A stretch of DNA of 64,000 bases from Priestia megaterium (GCF_009497655.1 NZ_CP023317.1:835501-899500), one strand, 5' to 3'. Shown: positions 9,529 through 18,462, counted from the first letter of the stretch. The notes: generated from the sequence alone by a model not told the origin. A program made the numbers and translations.

Positions 9529-10485
9529 ATGAAATATCCATTGTCCCCAGATGTCAAACCAGAATTTTGTACAACAGGCTCATTTATGAGGCTTCCAGCG
9601 GAAAGAGGAAATGCAAAAGTAGGGCTAGTAGGGATGCCGTTTGATACGGCGGCATCTTTCAGAGTAGGTGCGCGTTTTGCACCTCAAGCCATTCGGCAAG
9701 CTTCCATGACGCTGTTTCCTTATCACCCGGTACACGACGTATACCCATTTGATGATACAAATGCCATTGATATTGGTGATGTGCCGGTTATTCCGCACAA
9801 TATTCACAGAAGCTATGAATTGATGGAAGAAGCGGTAGGAGCTCTTATGGATAGAGGAATCGTTCCTATTGGAATCGGAGGAGATCATTCCGTTACTTTA
9901 GCAAGCCTTCGTGCTGCTGCTAAAAGATATGGCCCAGTGGCTATGATTCATTTTGATTCTCATACAGATACGTGGGATACGTATTATGATGAAAAATATT
10001 GGCACGGATCTCCTTTTATACGCGCATATGAAGAAGGGCTAGTAGATCCGAACAAAGTTTTTCAAATTGGTATTCGCGGAACATTAAATCATCCGGGAGA
10101 TGTTCAAGAAAGCAAAGATCTCGGTTACCATGTAGTAACGGCAGGAGAGCTTGAACATCAAGGGTTTTCATTGATTTTGGAGCAAATGAAGACAGCGATT
10201 GGAGATACCCCGTGCTTTTTAACATTTGATATTGATTTTGTTGACCCTTCGTGTGCACCGGGAACGGGAACGCTTGAAGTAGGCGGATTCAGCAGCAGAG
10301 AAACGCTGCAAATGATCCGTTCTCTAACGGGATTTAACTATGTTGGATTCGACTTGGTAGAAGTGCTGCCTTCTTATGATCCAACGCAGATAACCTCTTT
10401 GCTTGCAGCTACAATCATTCATGATTTTGCTAGTTTAGTTGCAGTGAAAACGAAAAGAAAGTCATTGGATACGACGATTGAATAA
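9529..10485 (+). CDS. speB: agmatinase-family ureohydrolase
   Basis: This 318-residue member of the arginase/agmatinase superfamily has the full binuclear manganese site: GIGGDHS (His120), HFDSHTDT (Asp143, His145, Asp147) and FDIDFVDP (Asp234, Asp236). Agmatinase splits agmatine into urea and putrescine, which the upstream aminotransferase and dehydrogenase would then use. The motif reads DSHTD rather than the more usual DAHTD, and guanidinobutyrase, which makes 4-aminobutyrate directly, is a fair alternative. GGAGGAG precedes ATG 9529. It is the last gene of the operon, followed by a strong hairpin. Confidence 0.85.
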   Translation: MKYPLSPDVKPEFCTTGSFMRLPAERGNAKVGLVGMPFDTAASFRVGARFAPQAIRQASMTLFPYHPVHDVYPFDDTNAIDIGDVPVIPHNIHRSYELMEEAVGALMDRGIVPIGIGGDHSVTLASLRAAAKRYGPVAMIHFDSHTDTWDTYYDEKYWHGSPFIRAYEEGLVDPNKVFQIGIRGTLNHPGDVQESKDLGYHVVTAGELEHQGFSLILEQMKTAIGDTPCFLTFDIDFVDPSCAPGTGTLEVGGFSSRETLQMIRSLTGFNYVGFDLVEVLPSYDPTQITSLLAATIIHDFASLVAVKTKRKSLDTTIE

Positions 10486-10495
10486 TGGCTTGTAA

Positions 10496-10529
10496 GCAGA
10501 AATCCCTCTCATTCAGAGGGTATTTCTGC
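10496..10529 (+). terminator. hairpin after the polyamine catabolic operon
   Basis: GCAGAAAT and CCCTCT pair with AGAGGG and ATTTCTGC, with one bulged A, giving a 14-bp stem 10 bases after the ureohydrolase stop. The T run is poor (GTTGATAT), so it may be a weak terminator or an mRNA 3' end structure. Confidence 0.6.
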
Positions 10530-10569
10530 GTTGATATAGCAGGAGATTAGGAACATATAGCTATTTAAA

Positions 10570-10583
10570 ATAAAGCGCTTTCA
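10570..10583. promoter_or_regulatory. possible catabolite-responsive element (cre) upstream of puuP
   Basis: ATAAAGCGCTTTCA matches 12 of 14 positions of the strong CcpA site TGAAAGCGCTTTCA and contains a 10-bp palindrome. The two mismatches are in the first half-site, so the call is weak. Confidence 0.35.
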
Positions 10584-10673
10584 TAATATGATAAAAGAAA
10601 AAGATAGTTTGTTAGCAACCCTTACCAACTTAAAGAAATAAATCATATATTTGCTTATAGTAAATGTAACAAC

Positions 10674-10718
10674 TCTTTATATAAAAATGAATGAAAGTCA
10701 TTCATTTTTATATAAAGA
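10674..10718. promoter_or_regulatory. 45-bp dyad containing TetR-type operator (site 4) upstream of puuP
   Basis: The core TGAATGA-AAG-TCATTCA (10688-10704) is identical to the dyad before tetR. Here the symmetry runs out to 21 bases on each side without a mismatch, from 10674 to 10718. It lies 69 bases upstream of the permease start and probably brings puuP under the same TetR protein. Confidence 0.75.
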
Positions 10719-10786
10719 AATTAAACCATATGCATTTATGGATTAAATTGTCAGAATGTTCTTAATAAAGTGAAGGGGGAAGATAA

Positions 10787-12166
10787 ATGAAACATGAAAC
10801 AGTAACATTAAAAAGGTCGTTGAAATTATGGCAGATTGTATTAATGGGGATCGGATATATGACTCCGATGGTAGTGTTTGATACGTTTGGGATTGCGTCT
10901 GATATGACGAATGGACACGTTCCCACATCTTATATCATAGCCCTTGTCGGGATGCTTCTCACGGCAGTAAGCTACAAAAAGATGATTCAAGTGTTTCCAA
11001 ATGCAGGCTCAGCCTATACATATACGCAAAAGACAATCAATCCACATTTAGGGTTCCTAGTTGGCTGGTCTGCACTAATGGATTATCTCTTTTTACCGAT
11101 GGTTAACGCACTTATTTTTCAAATTTATTTATCATCTATTTTTCCTTCGGTACCATCGTGGATTTGGGTTGTCAGTTTCGTCATTATCGTTACGCTGCTA
11201 AATTTACGAAGCGTTAATTTCACCGCCAATTTCAATACGTTTCTTGTTGTATTTCAAATGACGATTTTAGTATTGTTTGTTGCTGTTTCAATCAAAGCCT
11301 TGCTAGGCGGAATGGGGGAAGGAACACTTTTTTCTATGAAGCCCTTCTTTAATCAGAACATGACGTCATCAGGGCTAATAGCAGGAGCTACACTTATGTG
11401 TTTTTCCTATTTAGGGTTTGATGCAGTGGCTATGTTATCAGAAGAAACGCCCAATCCTAAAAAAACGATTCCGCGAGCTATTTTTTTAGTTGCGTTAATC
11501 GGAGGAGTCATGTTTACCGTGACATCTTATTTTATTCAAGCGGTTTTTCCGACGTTAGAAGGATTCAAGCATCCAGACGCTGCGGCTCCTGAGATTGCTA
11601 TGTATGTGAGCGGTACGCTGTTTCAAATTGTCTTTTTAGCTGGAGGAATTGCAGGAACATTATCATCAGGCATGTCATCGCATGCAAGCGTTTCGCGTTT
11701 ATTATACGTAATGGGACGCGACCGAATTTTACCTCAGTCATTTTTTGGTTATGTTCATCCTAAGCTGCGTACACCTTCGCGAAATATTGTATTAGTCGGA
11801 GTGGTATCAGCAACTGCCATTTTCTTTAGTCTGGCAACGGCTACGTCATTTATTAATTTTGGAGCACTCATTGCGTTTTCTTTTGTTAATATTTCGGTTA
11901 TTGCGCACTATGCTGTTCATCAAAAGCAGCACCGGTCGGCTAAGGGTTTTTGGTCATACATTATTATGCCACTATTAGGAGCAGCAGCGATTGGCGTTTT
12001 ATGGCTCAACTTGGAGCGCAATTCATTTTTACTTGGGATTGGCTGGGCGATTGCTGGTTTAGTTTATTTGGTGTATGCAACGAAAGGTTTTAGAAGGCAG
12101 CTGTCTTCCATTGAGTTTAAGGAAACAGAAGAAATGTCACCTTTGATGAAAGTCGGAGAAAAGTAA
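10787..12166 (+). CDS. puuP: putrescine importer, PuuP-like APC-family permease
   Basis: This 459-residue permease has about twelve membrane segments and is very close to E. coli PuuP across its length: KSLKLWQ-type start, GYMTPMVVFDTFGI, FPNAGSAYTYTQK.INPH, CFSYLGFDA..LSEETP and SHASVSRLLYVMGRD are all in the same order. PuuP is a proton-driven putrescine importer. The gene follows the putrescine catabolic operon but has its own promoter region with the extended TetR-type dyad, so uptake and breakdown appear to be co-regulated. A GGGGGAAG site precedes ATG 10787. Confidence 0.92.
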   Translation: MKHETVTLKRSLKLWQIVLMGIGYMTPMVVFDTFGIASDMTNGHVPTSYIIALVGMLLTAVSYKKMIQVFPNAGSAYTYTQKTINPHLGFLVGWSALMDYLFLPMVNALIFQIYLSSIFPSVPSWIWVVSFVIIVTLLNLRSVNFTANFNTFLVVFQMTILVLFVAVSIKALLGGMGEGTLFSMKPFFNQNMTSSGLIAGATLMCFSYLGFDAVAMLSEETPNPKKTIPRAIFLVALIGGVMFTVTSYFIQAVFPTLEGFKHPDAAAPEIAMYVSGTLFQIVFLAGGIAGTLSSGMSSHASVSRLLYVMGRDRILPQSFFGYVHPKLRTPSRNIVLVGVVSATAIFFSLATATSFINFGALIAFSFVNISVIAHYAVHQKQHRSAKGFWSYIIMPLLGAAAIGVLWLNLERNSFLLGIGWAIAGLVYLVYATKGFRRQLSSIEFKETEEMSPLMKVGEK

Positions 12167-12279
12167 GGATAGAAACTACCTGTTTAAGCCTATCTTATTA
12201 AGGAAGCCACATTTATGGATTACGTATTTTGAACGTGTTACTATGTAAGAACGATAAGATAGAAAAAGGTAGGTAAATT

Positions 12280-12939
12280 ATGATTAAAGCAGTTGTGTTT
12301 GATTTTGATGGATTAATTATTGATACAGAATCAGTGTGGTACGAGGTTTACCGCGAAATGTTAGAAGACAGGGGAGTAGATCTACCGATTGCAACGTTTG
12401 CTTCTTATGTGGGAACGGATGCTACGGCACTTTACGATTATTTGCTTGAGCAGTTTAACAATGAGTTCACGAAAGAGGAACTGGCTCAAGAATCGTTAAG
12501 ACGTCATCAAGAAAAAATGAAATCGTTAGTAGCACGAGAAGGTGTAGCAGAGTACTTGGCAGAAGCAAAAGAACTTGGATTAAAAATTGGTTTAGCAAGC
12601 AGCTCATATCGCGACTGGGTAACAGCATTTTTAAAAGAGCTAGATTTGCTGCACTATTTTGAAGTCATTCAAACGCGCGATGATGTAGAAAAAGTGAAGC
12701 CAGATCCGGCTCTTTACCGAAATGCAATTGAAAAGCTAGGAGTAGAACCCTCTGAAGCTTTAGCATTTGAAGATTCTTCTAATGGAGCAAAAGCTGCCAT
12801 GGCAGCAGGCTTGCGCTGTGTGATTGTACCAAATCCGTTAACTAAACATCTGTCATTCGAAAGATATCACTTACATATCGAATCGATGAAAGAGAAAAGT
12901 TTAAAAGAAGTGATTCAGTATCTTTGTATTGAAGACTAA
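12280..12939 (+). CDS. yhcW: HAD-superfamily hydrolase, YhcW-like
   Basis: This 219-residue phosphatase or phosphoglucomutase-type HAD protein has motif I DFDGLIIDTES (the nucleophile is the first Asp), motif II LASSS, the KPDPALYRNA segment with the catalytic Lys, and acidic motif IV LAFEDSSNG. A helical cap sits between motifs I and II. It resembles B. subtilis YhcW. The substrate is unknown; relatives act on sugar phosphates. An AAGGTAGG site precedes ATG 12280. The gene stands alone, with its own terminator. Confidence 0.85.
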   Translation: MIKAVVFDFDGLIIDTESVWYEVYREMLEDRGVDLPIATFASYVGTDATALYDYLLEQFNNEFTKEELAQESLRRHQEKMKSLVAREGVAEYLAEAKELGLKIGLASSSYRDWVTAFLKELDLLHYFEVIQTRDDVEKVKPDPALYRNAIEKLGVEPSEALAFEDSSNGAKAAMAAGLRCVIVPNPLTKHLSFERYHLHIESMKEKSLKEVIQYLCIED

Positions 12940-12944
12940 AGCGA

Positions 12945-12986
12945 AAAGCGGCACATTTTCCAAAAGAAAATGTGCCGCTTTTTTTA
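12945..12986. terminator. strong bidirectional terminator after yhcW
   Basis: AAAGCGGCACATTTTC at 12945-12960 pairs perfectly with 12966-12981, followed by a T run. On the minus strand it would end the gene remnant at 12984-13076. Confidence 0.92.
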
Positions 12987-13076
12987 TTGTTTTACTGCTT
13001 CTTCAGTCAAATCAAAAGGATTATCTACAGGGTTATAGACGCCGTCGTAATGTTTTTTAGTTATTAGAATAATAAG
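12984..13076 (-). pseudogene. C-terminal remnant of a lost convergent gene
   Basis: On the minus strand a frame reads HYDGVYNPVDNPFDLTEE, then AVKQ and a TAA set exactly against the yhcW terminator. Composition and stop placement look like the end of a real protein, but the frame meets an upstream stop (13077-13079) after 30 codons and has no start or ribosome site. It looks like the tail of a gene replaced by the monooxygenase cluster. I do not recognise the protein. Chance coding resemblance remains possible in so short a stretch. Confidence 0.35.
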
Positions 13077-13105
13077 TCAATAACCTTTAAAGAAATCCTA
13101 ATTCA

Positions 13106-13118
13106 GTATTAGTAATAC
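13106..13118. promoter_or_regulatory. small dyad upstream of the organosulfur cluster promoter
   Basis: GTATTA-G-TAATAC is a perfect 13-bp palindrome about 40 bases upstream of the -35 box. It could be an activator site. The sequence does not identify the protein. Confidence 0.35.
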
Positions 13119-13154
13119 CTTCATTTATGTTTCGTTATAAGGGAAGAAGTTTCA

Positions 13155-13184
13155 TTGACACTCTGGAAGAATATGTTTTAAGAT
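13155..13184 (+). promoter_or_regulatory. promoter of the monooxygenase cluster
   Basis: TTGACA at 13155-13160 and TAAGAT at 13179-13184 with 18 bases between; the -35 is consensus. It leads to a leader of about 55 bases before ATG 13246. Confidence 0.55.
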
Positions 13185-13245
13185 TACTTCCAAACAGTCT
13201 TAATTCTTAGTTAATTTATGTATTTAATTAGTTTTGGAGGTTTCT

Positions 13246-14631
13246 ATGGGTAAACATATTTATTTAAATGCGTTTGATATGAATTGTGTTGTACATCAGA
13301 CACCTGGTTTATGGACGTACCCAAGTGATCAAGCGTCCGAATATAAAACGTTAGATTACTGGGTAGAGTTAGCTAAGCTATTGGAAAAAGGAAAGTTTGA
13401 CGGTTTGTTTTTAGCTGATGTATTAGGCATTTATGACGTTTATAGGCAAAGTAACGAAGGAGCTCTTAAACAAGCTGCTCAGCTTCCGGTGAATGAACCA
13501 ACTGCACTTATTTCCGCTATGGCGTATGCTACAAAGCATTTAGGGTTTGGAGTAACGGTATCTACTACTTATGAGAAGCCTTATGCGTTTGCCCGGAAAT
13601 TTTCGACATTGGATCATTTAACAAATGGCCGTATTGCATGGAATATTGTGACTTCATACCTTGAAAGTGGATCAATCAATCTAGGATTAGAAGAACACTT
13701 TACGCATGAAACCCGCTATGATATTGCCGATGAATTTTTAGAAGTCTGCTATAAGTTGTGGGAAGGAAGTTGGGAGGAAGGAGCTGTTGTAAAAGATAAA
13801 GAAAAAGGAATTTTTACACTTCCAGACCGGGTTCATCCGATTAATCATAAAGGGAAGTGGTTTAGTGTTCCAGGCGTACATTTATCAGAACCTTCACCGC
13901 AGCGGACTCCAGTTTTATTCCAAGCAGGAGCTTCTGCACCAGGAAGAGAATTTGCTGCCAAACACGCTGAATGTATCTTTACAAGTTTTCCTACTAAAAA
14001 AGTAGCCGCAGATTACGTGAAAAAAATGCGCGCTCAAATTGCTGCAGAAGGCAGAGACCCACAGAGCGTATTAATTTTCAATTTATTTACACCAATTGTT
14101 GGACGAACTGAAAAAGAGGCGGAGGAAAAGCTTGCCCAGTTTGAGAGCTATGTCAATTTCGAAGGAGCAGCCACGCTGTTTAGCGGCTGGACGGGAATTG
14201 ATGTTTCTGCCTATGAGCCAGAACAGCTCATTGAATTTATTGCAAAGAATTCGGTTCGTTCTGCTTTAGAGAAATTTACAATAAGTGATCCCGATAGAAA
14301 GTGGACGATAGAAGAAGTAGTGAAATTTGTCAGTATCGGAGGGATGGGCCCAGTTACTGTGGGTAGTCCAGAACAAGTAGCTGATTTTATGGAAGAATGG
14401 GTAAACGATACGGGCATGGATGGGTTTAATATGGCTTATGTGACCACACCGGGAACGTTTGCTGATTTTATTGATTTAGTGATTCCTGTTTTGCAGGAAA
14501 GAGATTTATTCAAAATGGATTACAGTGAAGGAACTTATAGAGAAAAGCTATTTAAAAAATCACATTTCTTGCCTGATGAACACTATGGCGCTCGATATCG
14601 AAAGACGAGCCAAAAGGAGAGTTTAACATGA
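13246..14631 (+). CDS. NtaA/SnaA/DszA/DmoA-family flavin-dependent monooxygenase
   Basis: This 461-residue luciferase-like monooxygenase belongs to the long NtaA-type subgroup: MNCVVHQTPGLW at the N-terminus, LGFGVTVSTTYEKPYAFARKF, RIAWNIVTSY and VLFQAGASAPGREFAAKHAE are family landmarks. The group uses reduced FMN and O2 and includes nitrilotriacetate, dibenzothiophene-sulfone and dimethylsulfide monooxygenases. I chose ATG 13246 because GGAGG at 13236-13240 is 5 bases before it; an upstream in-frame TTG at 13234 overlaps that site. The stop overlaps the next start by 4 bases (ATGA). It probably opens C-S bonds of an organosulfur compound; the substrate is unknown. No flavin reductase is adjacent. 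Confidence 0.85.
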   Translation: MGKHIYLNAFDMNCVVHQTPGLWTYPSDQASEYKTLDYWVELAKLLEKGKFDGLFLADVLGIYDVYRQSNEGALKQAAQLPVNEPTALISAMAYATKHLGFGVTVSTTYEKPYAFARKFSTLDHLTNGRIAWNIVTSYLESGSINLGLEEHFTHETRYDIADEFLEVCYKLWEGSWEEGAVVKDKEKGIFTLPDRVHPINHKGKWFSVPGVHLSEPSPQRTPVLFQAGASAPGREFAAKHAECIFTSFPTKKVAADYVKKMRAQIAAEGRDPQSVLIFNLFTPIVGRTEKEAEEKLAQFESYVNFEGAATLFSGWTGIDVSAYEPEQLIEFIAKNSVRSALEKFTISDPDRKWTIEEVVKFVSIGGMGPVTVGSPEQVADFMEEWVNDTGMDGFNMAYVTTPGTFADFIDLVIPVLQERDLFKMDYSEGTYREKLFKKSHFLPDEHYGARYRKTSQKESLT

Positions 14632-15809
14632 CCGCGACCACTGTAAAGGAAGAAATTTATCTTGATCAAGCAAAAAAGCTGTCCGTTTCTTTTGCAAAGG
14701 ATGCAGCGCAAAGAGATAAAGAAGGCGGAACACCCAAGCAGCAAAAAGATGCTATTCGCCAAAGCGGGCTGTTAAATTTATTAATTCCTCAAAAATATGG
14801 CGGAGAAGGCGGGAGATGGTCAACAGCTTTGGCTATTGTTCGAGAGTTGGCCAAAGGCGATGCAGCATTAGGCCACTTATACGGCTATCACTCCTTGTTT
14901 GTCTCAGATATTCGAATCAAAGGTACAGAAGAACAGCAGGCTTATTTTTATCCTTTATCTGTTCAGCAGCAAGCTTTTTGGGGAAATGCCTCTAATCCTT
15001 TAGTAGAAAGTCTAAAAGGCGATAAGCAATCACAAGGTTATCTATTAAATGGAACAAAAGCTTTCGGTTCTGGTTCACCTGATTCTCAGTACTTATGGCT
15101 ATCGTTTAATGATAGAGAAACGGGGCAATATTTAAACGGAGTCGTGCCTACTGCGAGAACAGGCATTACCGTCAAGGATAACTGGAATGCGATGGGACAA
15201 AGACAGACGGGAAGTGGAAATGTAGATTTTAAAAATGTACGAATAGAAGAATATGAAGTGGTTCAAGATTTTGTTGAAAATCCTACTCCTTTTTCAACTA
15301 TTGGAGCCTCGCTGTCGCAAATTATTTTAACGAATGTCTTTATAGGAAGCGCTTTTGGAGCAATTGAAGAAGCACAAAACTACACGGCTTCTAAAACACG
15401 GCCTTGGTTAACATCAGGGGTAGAAAAAGCTTCGGATGATCCAGGTATACTGCGAAAATACGGTGAACTTTGGATTCAAGCGAAAGCAGCCAGTGCACTT
15501 GCAGATGAAGCAGCTCTCATATTGGATGAAGCGTGGGAAAAAGGCAGAAAATTAACGGAAGAAGAACGTGGAAATCTAGCAGTTCACGTAGCGGCTGCCA
15601 ATGTTTTCGCTGGTAATGCTGCACTGGATATCACAAGTAAGATATTCGAAGTTATGGGAGCGCGTTCGGTTCATGCTGAATACGGATACGACCGATTCTG
15701 GCGTAATGTAAGAACTCATACTCTTCATAATCCAGCTGAATACAAGCTTCGAACGGTTGGGAACTGGGTGTTGAATCATCAGTACCCTACACCTAATCCG
15801 TATGCTTGA
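14628..15809 (+). CDS. DszC/SfnB-type acyl-CoA-dehydrogenase-fold flavoprotein (first copy)
   Basis: This 393-residue protein has the acyl-CoA dehydrogenase fold: helical N-terminal domain (GLLNLLIPQKYGGEGG), central beta domain (LLNGTKAFGSGSPDSQYLWLS, GQRQTGSGNVDF) and C-terminal helices ending in RFWRNVRTHTLHNP. The last motif is typical of the DszC/SfnB branch, which hydroxylates or desulfurises rather than dehydrogenates. It overlaps the upstream monooxygenase gene by 4 bases and so is coupled to it. A second copy lies at 17065. The substrate is probably a sulfur compound; that is inferred from the family and the SsuD neighbour. Confidence 0.82.
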   Translation: MTATTVKEEIYLDQAKKLSVSFAKDAAQRDKEGGTPKQQKDAIRQSGLLNLLIPQKYGGEGGRWSTALAIVRELAKGDAALGHLYGYHSLFVSDIRIKGTEEQQAYFYPLSVQQQAFWGNASNPLVESLKGDKQSQGYLLNGTKAFGSGSPDSQYLWLSFNDRETGQYLNGVVPTARTGITVKDNWNAMGQRQTGSGNVDFKNVRIEEYEVVQDFVENPTPFSTIGASLSQIILTNVFIGSAFGAIEEAQNYTASKTRPWLTSGVEKASDDPGILRKYGELWIQAKAASALADEAALILDEAWEKGRKLTEEERGNLAVHVAAANVFAGNAALDITSKIFEVMGARSVHAEYGYDRFWRNVRTHTLHNPAEYKLRTVGNWVLNHQYPTPNPYA

Positions 15810-15849
15810 TTTAAAAATAGTAAAAAATGAAGCTATCAGACAACTGAGG

Positions 15850-15889
15850 CTCCTTATTGCAGTTTATTTGTAATAACGGAGTTTTTTTT
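15850..15889 (+). terminator. terminator between the two monooxygenase modules
   Basis: CTCC-TTATT pairs with AATAACGGAG with one bulge, followed by eight T residues. It separates the first module from the SsuD-like gene, and may act as partial termination inside one operon because no strong new promoter is obvious. Confidence 0.75.
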
Positions 15890-15915
15890 GTAGCTTTCAA
15901 AAGGGGCGAATAGAA

Positions 15916-17049
15916 GTGGAGTTATTTTGGTTTATTCCAACGTACGGAGATGGACGTTATTTAGGAAGCCATGAAGGAGCCAGGGCTGCAAGCTATTCTT
16001 ATTGCAAACAAGTTGCACAAGCTGCGGATGAGCTAGGATATAGCGGGGTTTTGCTTCCGACGGGAAAGTCATGCGAGGATGCGTGGATTGCTGCATCTAC
16101 TTTAGTGCCAGTCACTGAAAATCTGAAGTTTTTAGTGGCGGTACGCCCCGGTTTAATGTCCCCTACACAAGCCGCAAGAATGGCGGCAACATTTGACCGC
16201 TTTTCTAAAGGAAGGCTTCTTATTAATGTCGTAGCAGGAGGAGATCCTGTGGAGCTAGAAGGAGACGGGGTGTTTTTGAACCATCACGACCGCTATGAGC
16301 TGACAGATGAATTTTTAACGATATGGAGAAGGGTATTAAATGAATCCGATGTTCACTTCGACGGAGACTACTTGAGTGTTAAAGGTGGAGACGTGCTTTA
16401 TCCGCCGATCCAAAAACCGTATCCTCCGCTTTATTTTGGAGGTTCTTCTCCTGTAGCGATGGACGTTGCCTCAAGGCATATAGACGTCTATTTAACTTGG
16501 GGAGAGCCACCTGCGCAAGTAAAAGAAAAAATTGAACGAATGAAAGAAAAAGCTAGGCAGACAGGAAGAGAAATTCGATTTGGCATCAGGCTTCATGTCA
16601 TTGTTCGTGAAACTGAAGAACAAGCCTGGAAAGCGGCAGATGAACTGATTCAACATGTAGATGAAGAAGCCGTTAAATCAGCCCAAAAAGTATTTTCTCG
16701 AATGGATTCAGAAGGTCAAAAACGTATGAGCGCCTTGCATCAAGGCGACCGTTCAAATTTAGAGGTAAGCCCTAATCTATGGGCTGGTGTAGGGTTAGTT
16801 CGAGGAGGCGCAGGGACTGCTTTAGTAGGGGATGCTGATACGGTGGCACAGCGAATCAAAGAATATGCTGAGTTAGGTATCGAAACATTTATTTTATCTG
16901 GATATCCTCATTTAGAAGAAGCATATCGAACAGCAGAGCTTTTGTTTCCAAGACTTCCAGTTCAGCGTAAGCAAGATGAGAACGAGCGCACATTTATCAG
17001 TCCATTTGGTGAAGTGAAAGTGAATGATAAAGCACCCGCTAAAAGGTGA
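15916..17049 (+). CDS. ssuD: FMNH2-dependent alkanesulfonate monooxygenase, SsuD-like
   Basis: This 377-residue protein matches SsuD in length and landmarks: [15 protein letters not shown] at the N-terminus, [36 protein letters not shown] and [19 protein letters not shown]. SsuD cleaves alkanesulfonates to aldehyde and sulfite with reduced FMN and O2, for sulfur supply. The start is GTG 15916, with AAAAGGGG 9 bases upstream; no ATG fits. No ssuABC transporter or flavin reductase gene is adjacent, unlike in the B. subtilis ssu operon, so these must be supplied elsewhere. The next gene begins 15 bases on. Confidence 0.88.
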   Translation: MELFWFIPTYGDGRYLGSHEGARAASYSYCKQVAQAADELGYSGVLLPTGKSCEDAWIAASTLVPVTENLKFLVAVRPGLMSPTQAARMAATFDRFSKGRLLINVVAGGDPVELEGDGVFLNHHDRYELTDEFLTIWRRVLNESDVHFDGDYLSVKGGDVLYPPIQKPYPPLYFGGSSPVAMDVASRHIDVYLTWGEPPAQVKEKIERMKEKARQTGREIRFGIRLHVIVRETEEQAWKAADELIQHVDEEAVKSAQKVFSRMDSEGQKRMSALHQGDRSNLEVSPNLWAGVGLVRGGAGTALVGDADTVAQRIKEYAELGIETFILSGYPHLEEAYRTAELLFPRLPVQRKQDENERTFISPFGEVKVNDKAPAKR

Positions 17050-17064
17050 GAAAGGAGGGGGATC

Positions 17065-18252
17065 ATGAACAACACACAAACGGTTGCAGCTTCTCAAGAG
17101 AAAATCCTTGAATTGGCTAATCAGTTGGCTAAAGAGTTTTTCAAAACAGCCGCAAAAAGAGATAGAGAAGGTGGAACGCCTCTATATGAGCGTAATCTAC
17201 TTAGAAAAAGCGGTCTTTTAGCACTCCCCATTCCTAAAGAATACGGAGGTTATGGAGCCGGCTGGCCGATTGTTTTTAAAGTCGTGAATATCATTGCGAA
17301 AGCAGATAGTTCACTTGCACACTTGTTGGGGTATCATTATTTGACGGTTTGTTCGACGTTTCTGTTCGGAAGTAATCAGCAGTACAAAACTTTTTACGAA
17401 GAAACAGCAGCTCAGCAGCTTTTTTGGGGCAATGCCTTTAATCCTAGAGATTCAGGGTTGAAAGCAGTTCGAGAAAATGGACGATTAATGCTCAGCGGAA
17501 GCAAGAGTTTTTGTTCGGGGGCAACGGATTCCGATCGTTTGTTAGTATCGGCTCAAGAAGAAAACGGTGAGGTATTGCTATGTGTACTTCCTACTCATAG
17601 AGCAGGAATCGTTACTGAAGATAATTGGGACGGATTTGGGCAGCGTCAAACGGACAGCGGAAGTGTAAAGTTTGAAGGTGTTATCGTTTATGAAGAAGAA
17701 ATATTGCATAAAGCAGATGGAGAGCAAAAGGTTTTTCCTACGGTACGAACACATTTAGCTCAGCTTATGCTCACTCACTTATTGTACGGTATTGCTCAAG
17801 GCGCTTTGGAAGAATCAAAAGCTTATCTGAAGGCTCATACAAAACCGTGGCTAAGTTCAGGTGTTGAAGCAGCGGAGCAAGATCCTTATATTATTCAGCA
17901 ATACGGTGAAATGAGTTTAAACCTTCATGCTTGTTCAGCACTTATAGAAAAAGCTGTTACAGAATTTGATCGTGCATGGGCAAAAGAAGATGCGCTAACG
18001 GAACAGCAGCGTGGCGAGTGTGGAGTCGCCATTGCGATGGCTAAAACGTTTACTGCCAAAACGGCCTTACATATTACTTCCACTATATTTGATGGGATGG
18101 GTGCTAGGGCCACGTCTGATCAGTACAAATTTGATCGCTACTGGCGCAACGCACGAACAATTAGCTTACACGATCCTGTTGCTTACAAGCTTCGTGACAT
18201 AGGTAAATGGTATCTTAGCAGTGAACTGCCGCCGATTACCCCATATTCATAG
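17065..18252 (+). CDS. DszC/SfnB-type acyl-CoA-dehydrogenase-fold flavoprotein (second copy)
   Basis: This 395-residue paralogue of the product of 14628 has the same landmarks: REGGTPLYERNLLRKSGLLALPIPKEYGG, LSGSKSFCSGATDSDRLL, GQRQTDSGSVKF, RPWLSSGVE-like KPWLSSGVE and DRYWRNARTISLHDP. The two copies are clearly divergent, so the duplication is old or they were gained separately. An AAAGGAGGGG site precedes ATG 17065. It is paired with the SsuD-like gene just as the first copy is paired with the NtaA-type gene. The likely role is oxidation of a sulfur substrate in sulfur scavenging; the substrate is unknown. Confidence 0.82.
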   Translation: MNNTQTVAASQEKILELANQLAKEFFKTAAKRDREGGTPLYERNLLRKSGLLALPIPKEYGGYGAGWPIVFKVVNIIAKADSSLAHLLGYHYLTVCSTFLFGSNQQYKTFYEETAAQQLFWGNAFNPRDSGLKAVRENGRLMLSGSKSFCSGATDSDRLLVSAQEENGEVLLCVLPTHRAGIVTEDNWDGFGQRQTDSGSVKFEGVIVYEEEILHKADGEQKVFPTVRTHLAQLMLTHLLYGIAQGALEESKAYLKAHTKPWLSSGVEAAEQDPYIIQQYGEMSLNLHACSALIEKAVTEFDRAWAKEDALTEQQRGECGVAIAMAKTFTAKTALHITSTIFDGMGARATSDQYKFDRYWRNARTISLHDPVAYKLRDIGKWYLSSELPPITPYS

Positions 18253-18261
18253 AAGTCTACT

Positions 18262-18402
18262 AAAAAAAGAGGTTGGGACAAAAGTATTTTAATTGTAGGA
18301 AAATCCGAACGATGAATCGTTCGGATTTTTTATGGTTAAGGTGAACGTAGGTTTCATATGTTGAGTTGCTTCTAGCTGTTGATTGGATGGGTTTCATTAT
18401 GT
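18262..18402. repeat. intergenic repeat element, copy 1, with terminator hairpin
   Basis: It starts with a run of A and GAGGTTGGGACAAAAGT, then a perfect 13-bp stem (18301-18313 with 18316-18328, centred on CGAAC...GTTCG) and T run, then a GATTGGAT-GGGTT segment. The same order of motifs recurs at 51799-51912. It serves as the terminator for the DszC-type gene. Confidence 0.6.
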
Positions 18403-18462
18403 AGCAATTTCTTTTTTAATAGAATGGGTATAACTTTTTTAATTAAAAAATAACGAATCAGC

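Noticed and set aside
13085-13125. CymR or S-box control element upstream of the sulfur cluster
   Set aside because: I looked for the SAM riboswitch core and the CymR box and found no convincing match, only a 13-bp dyad.
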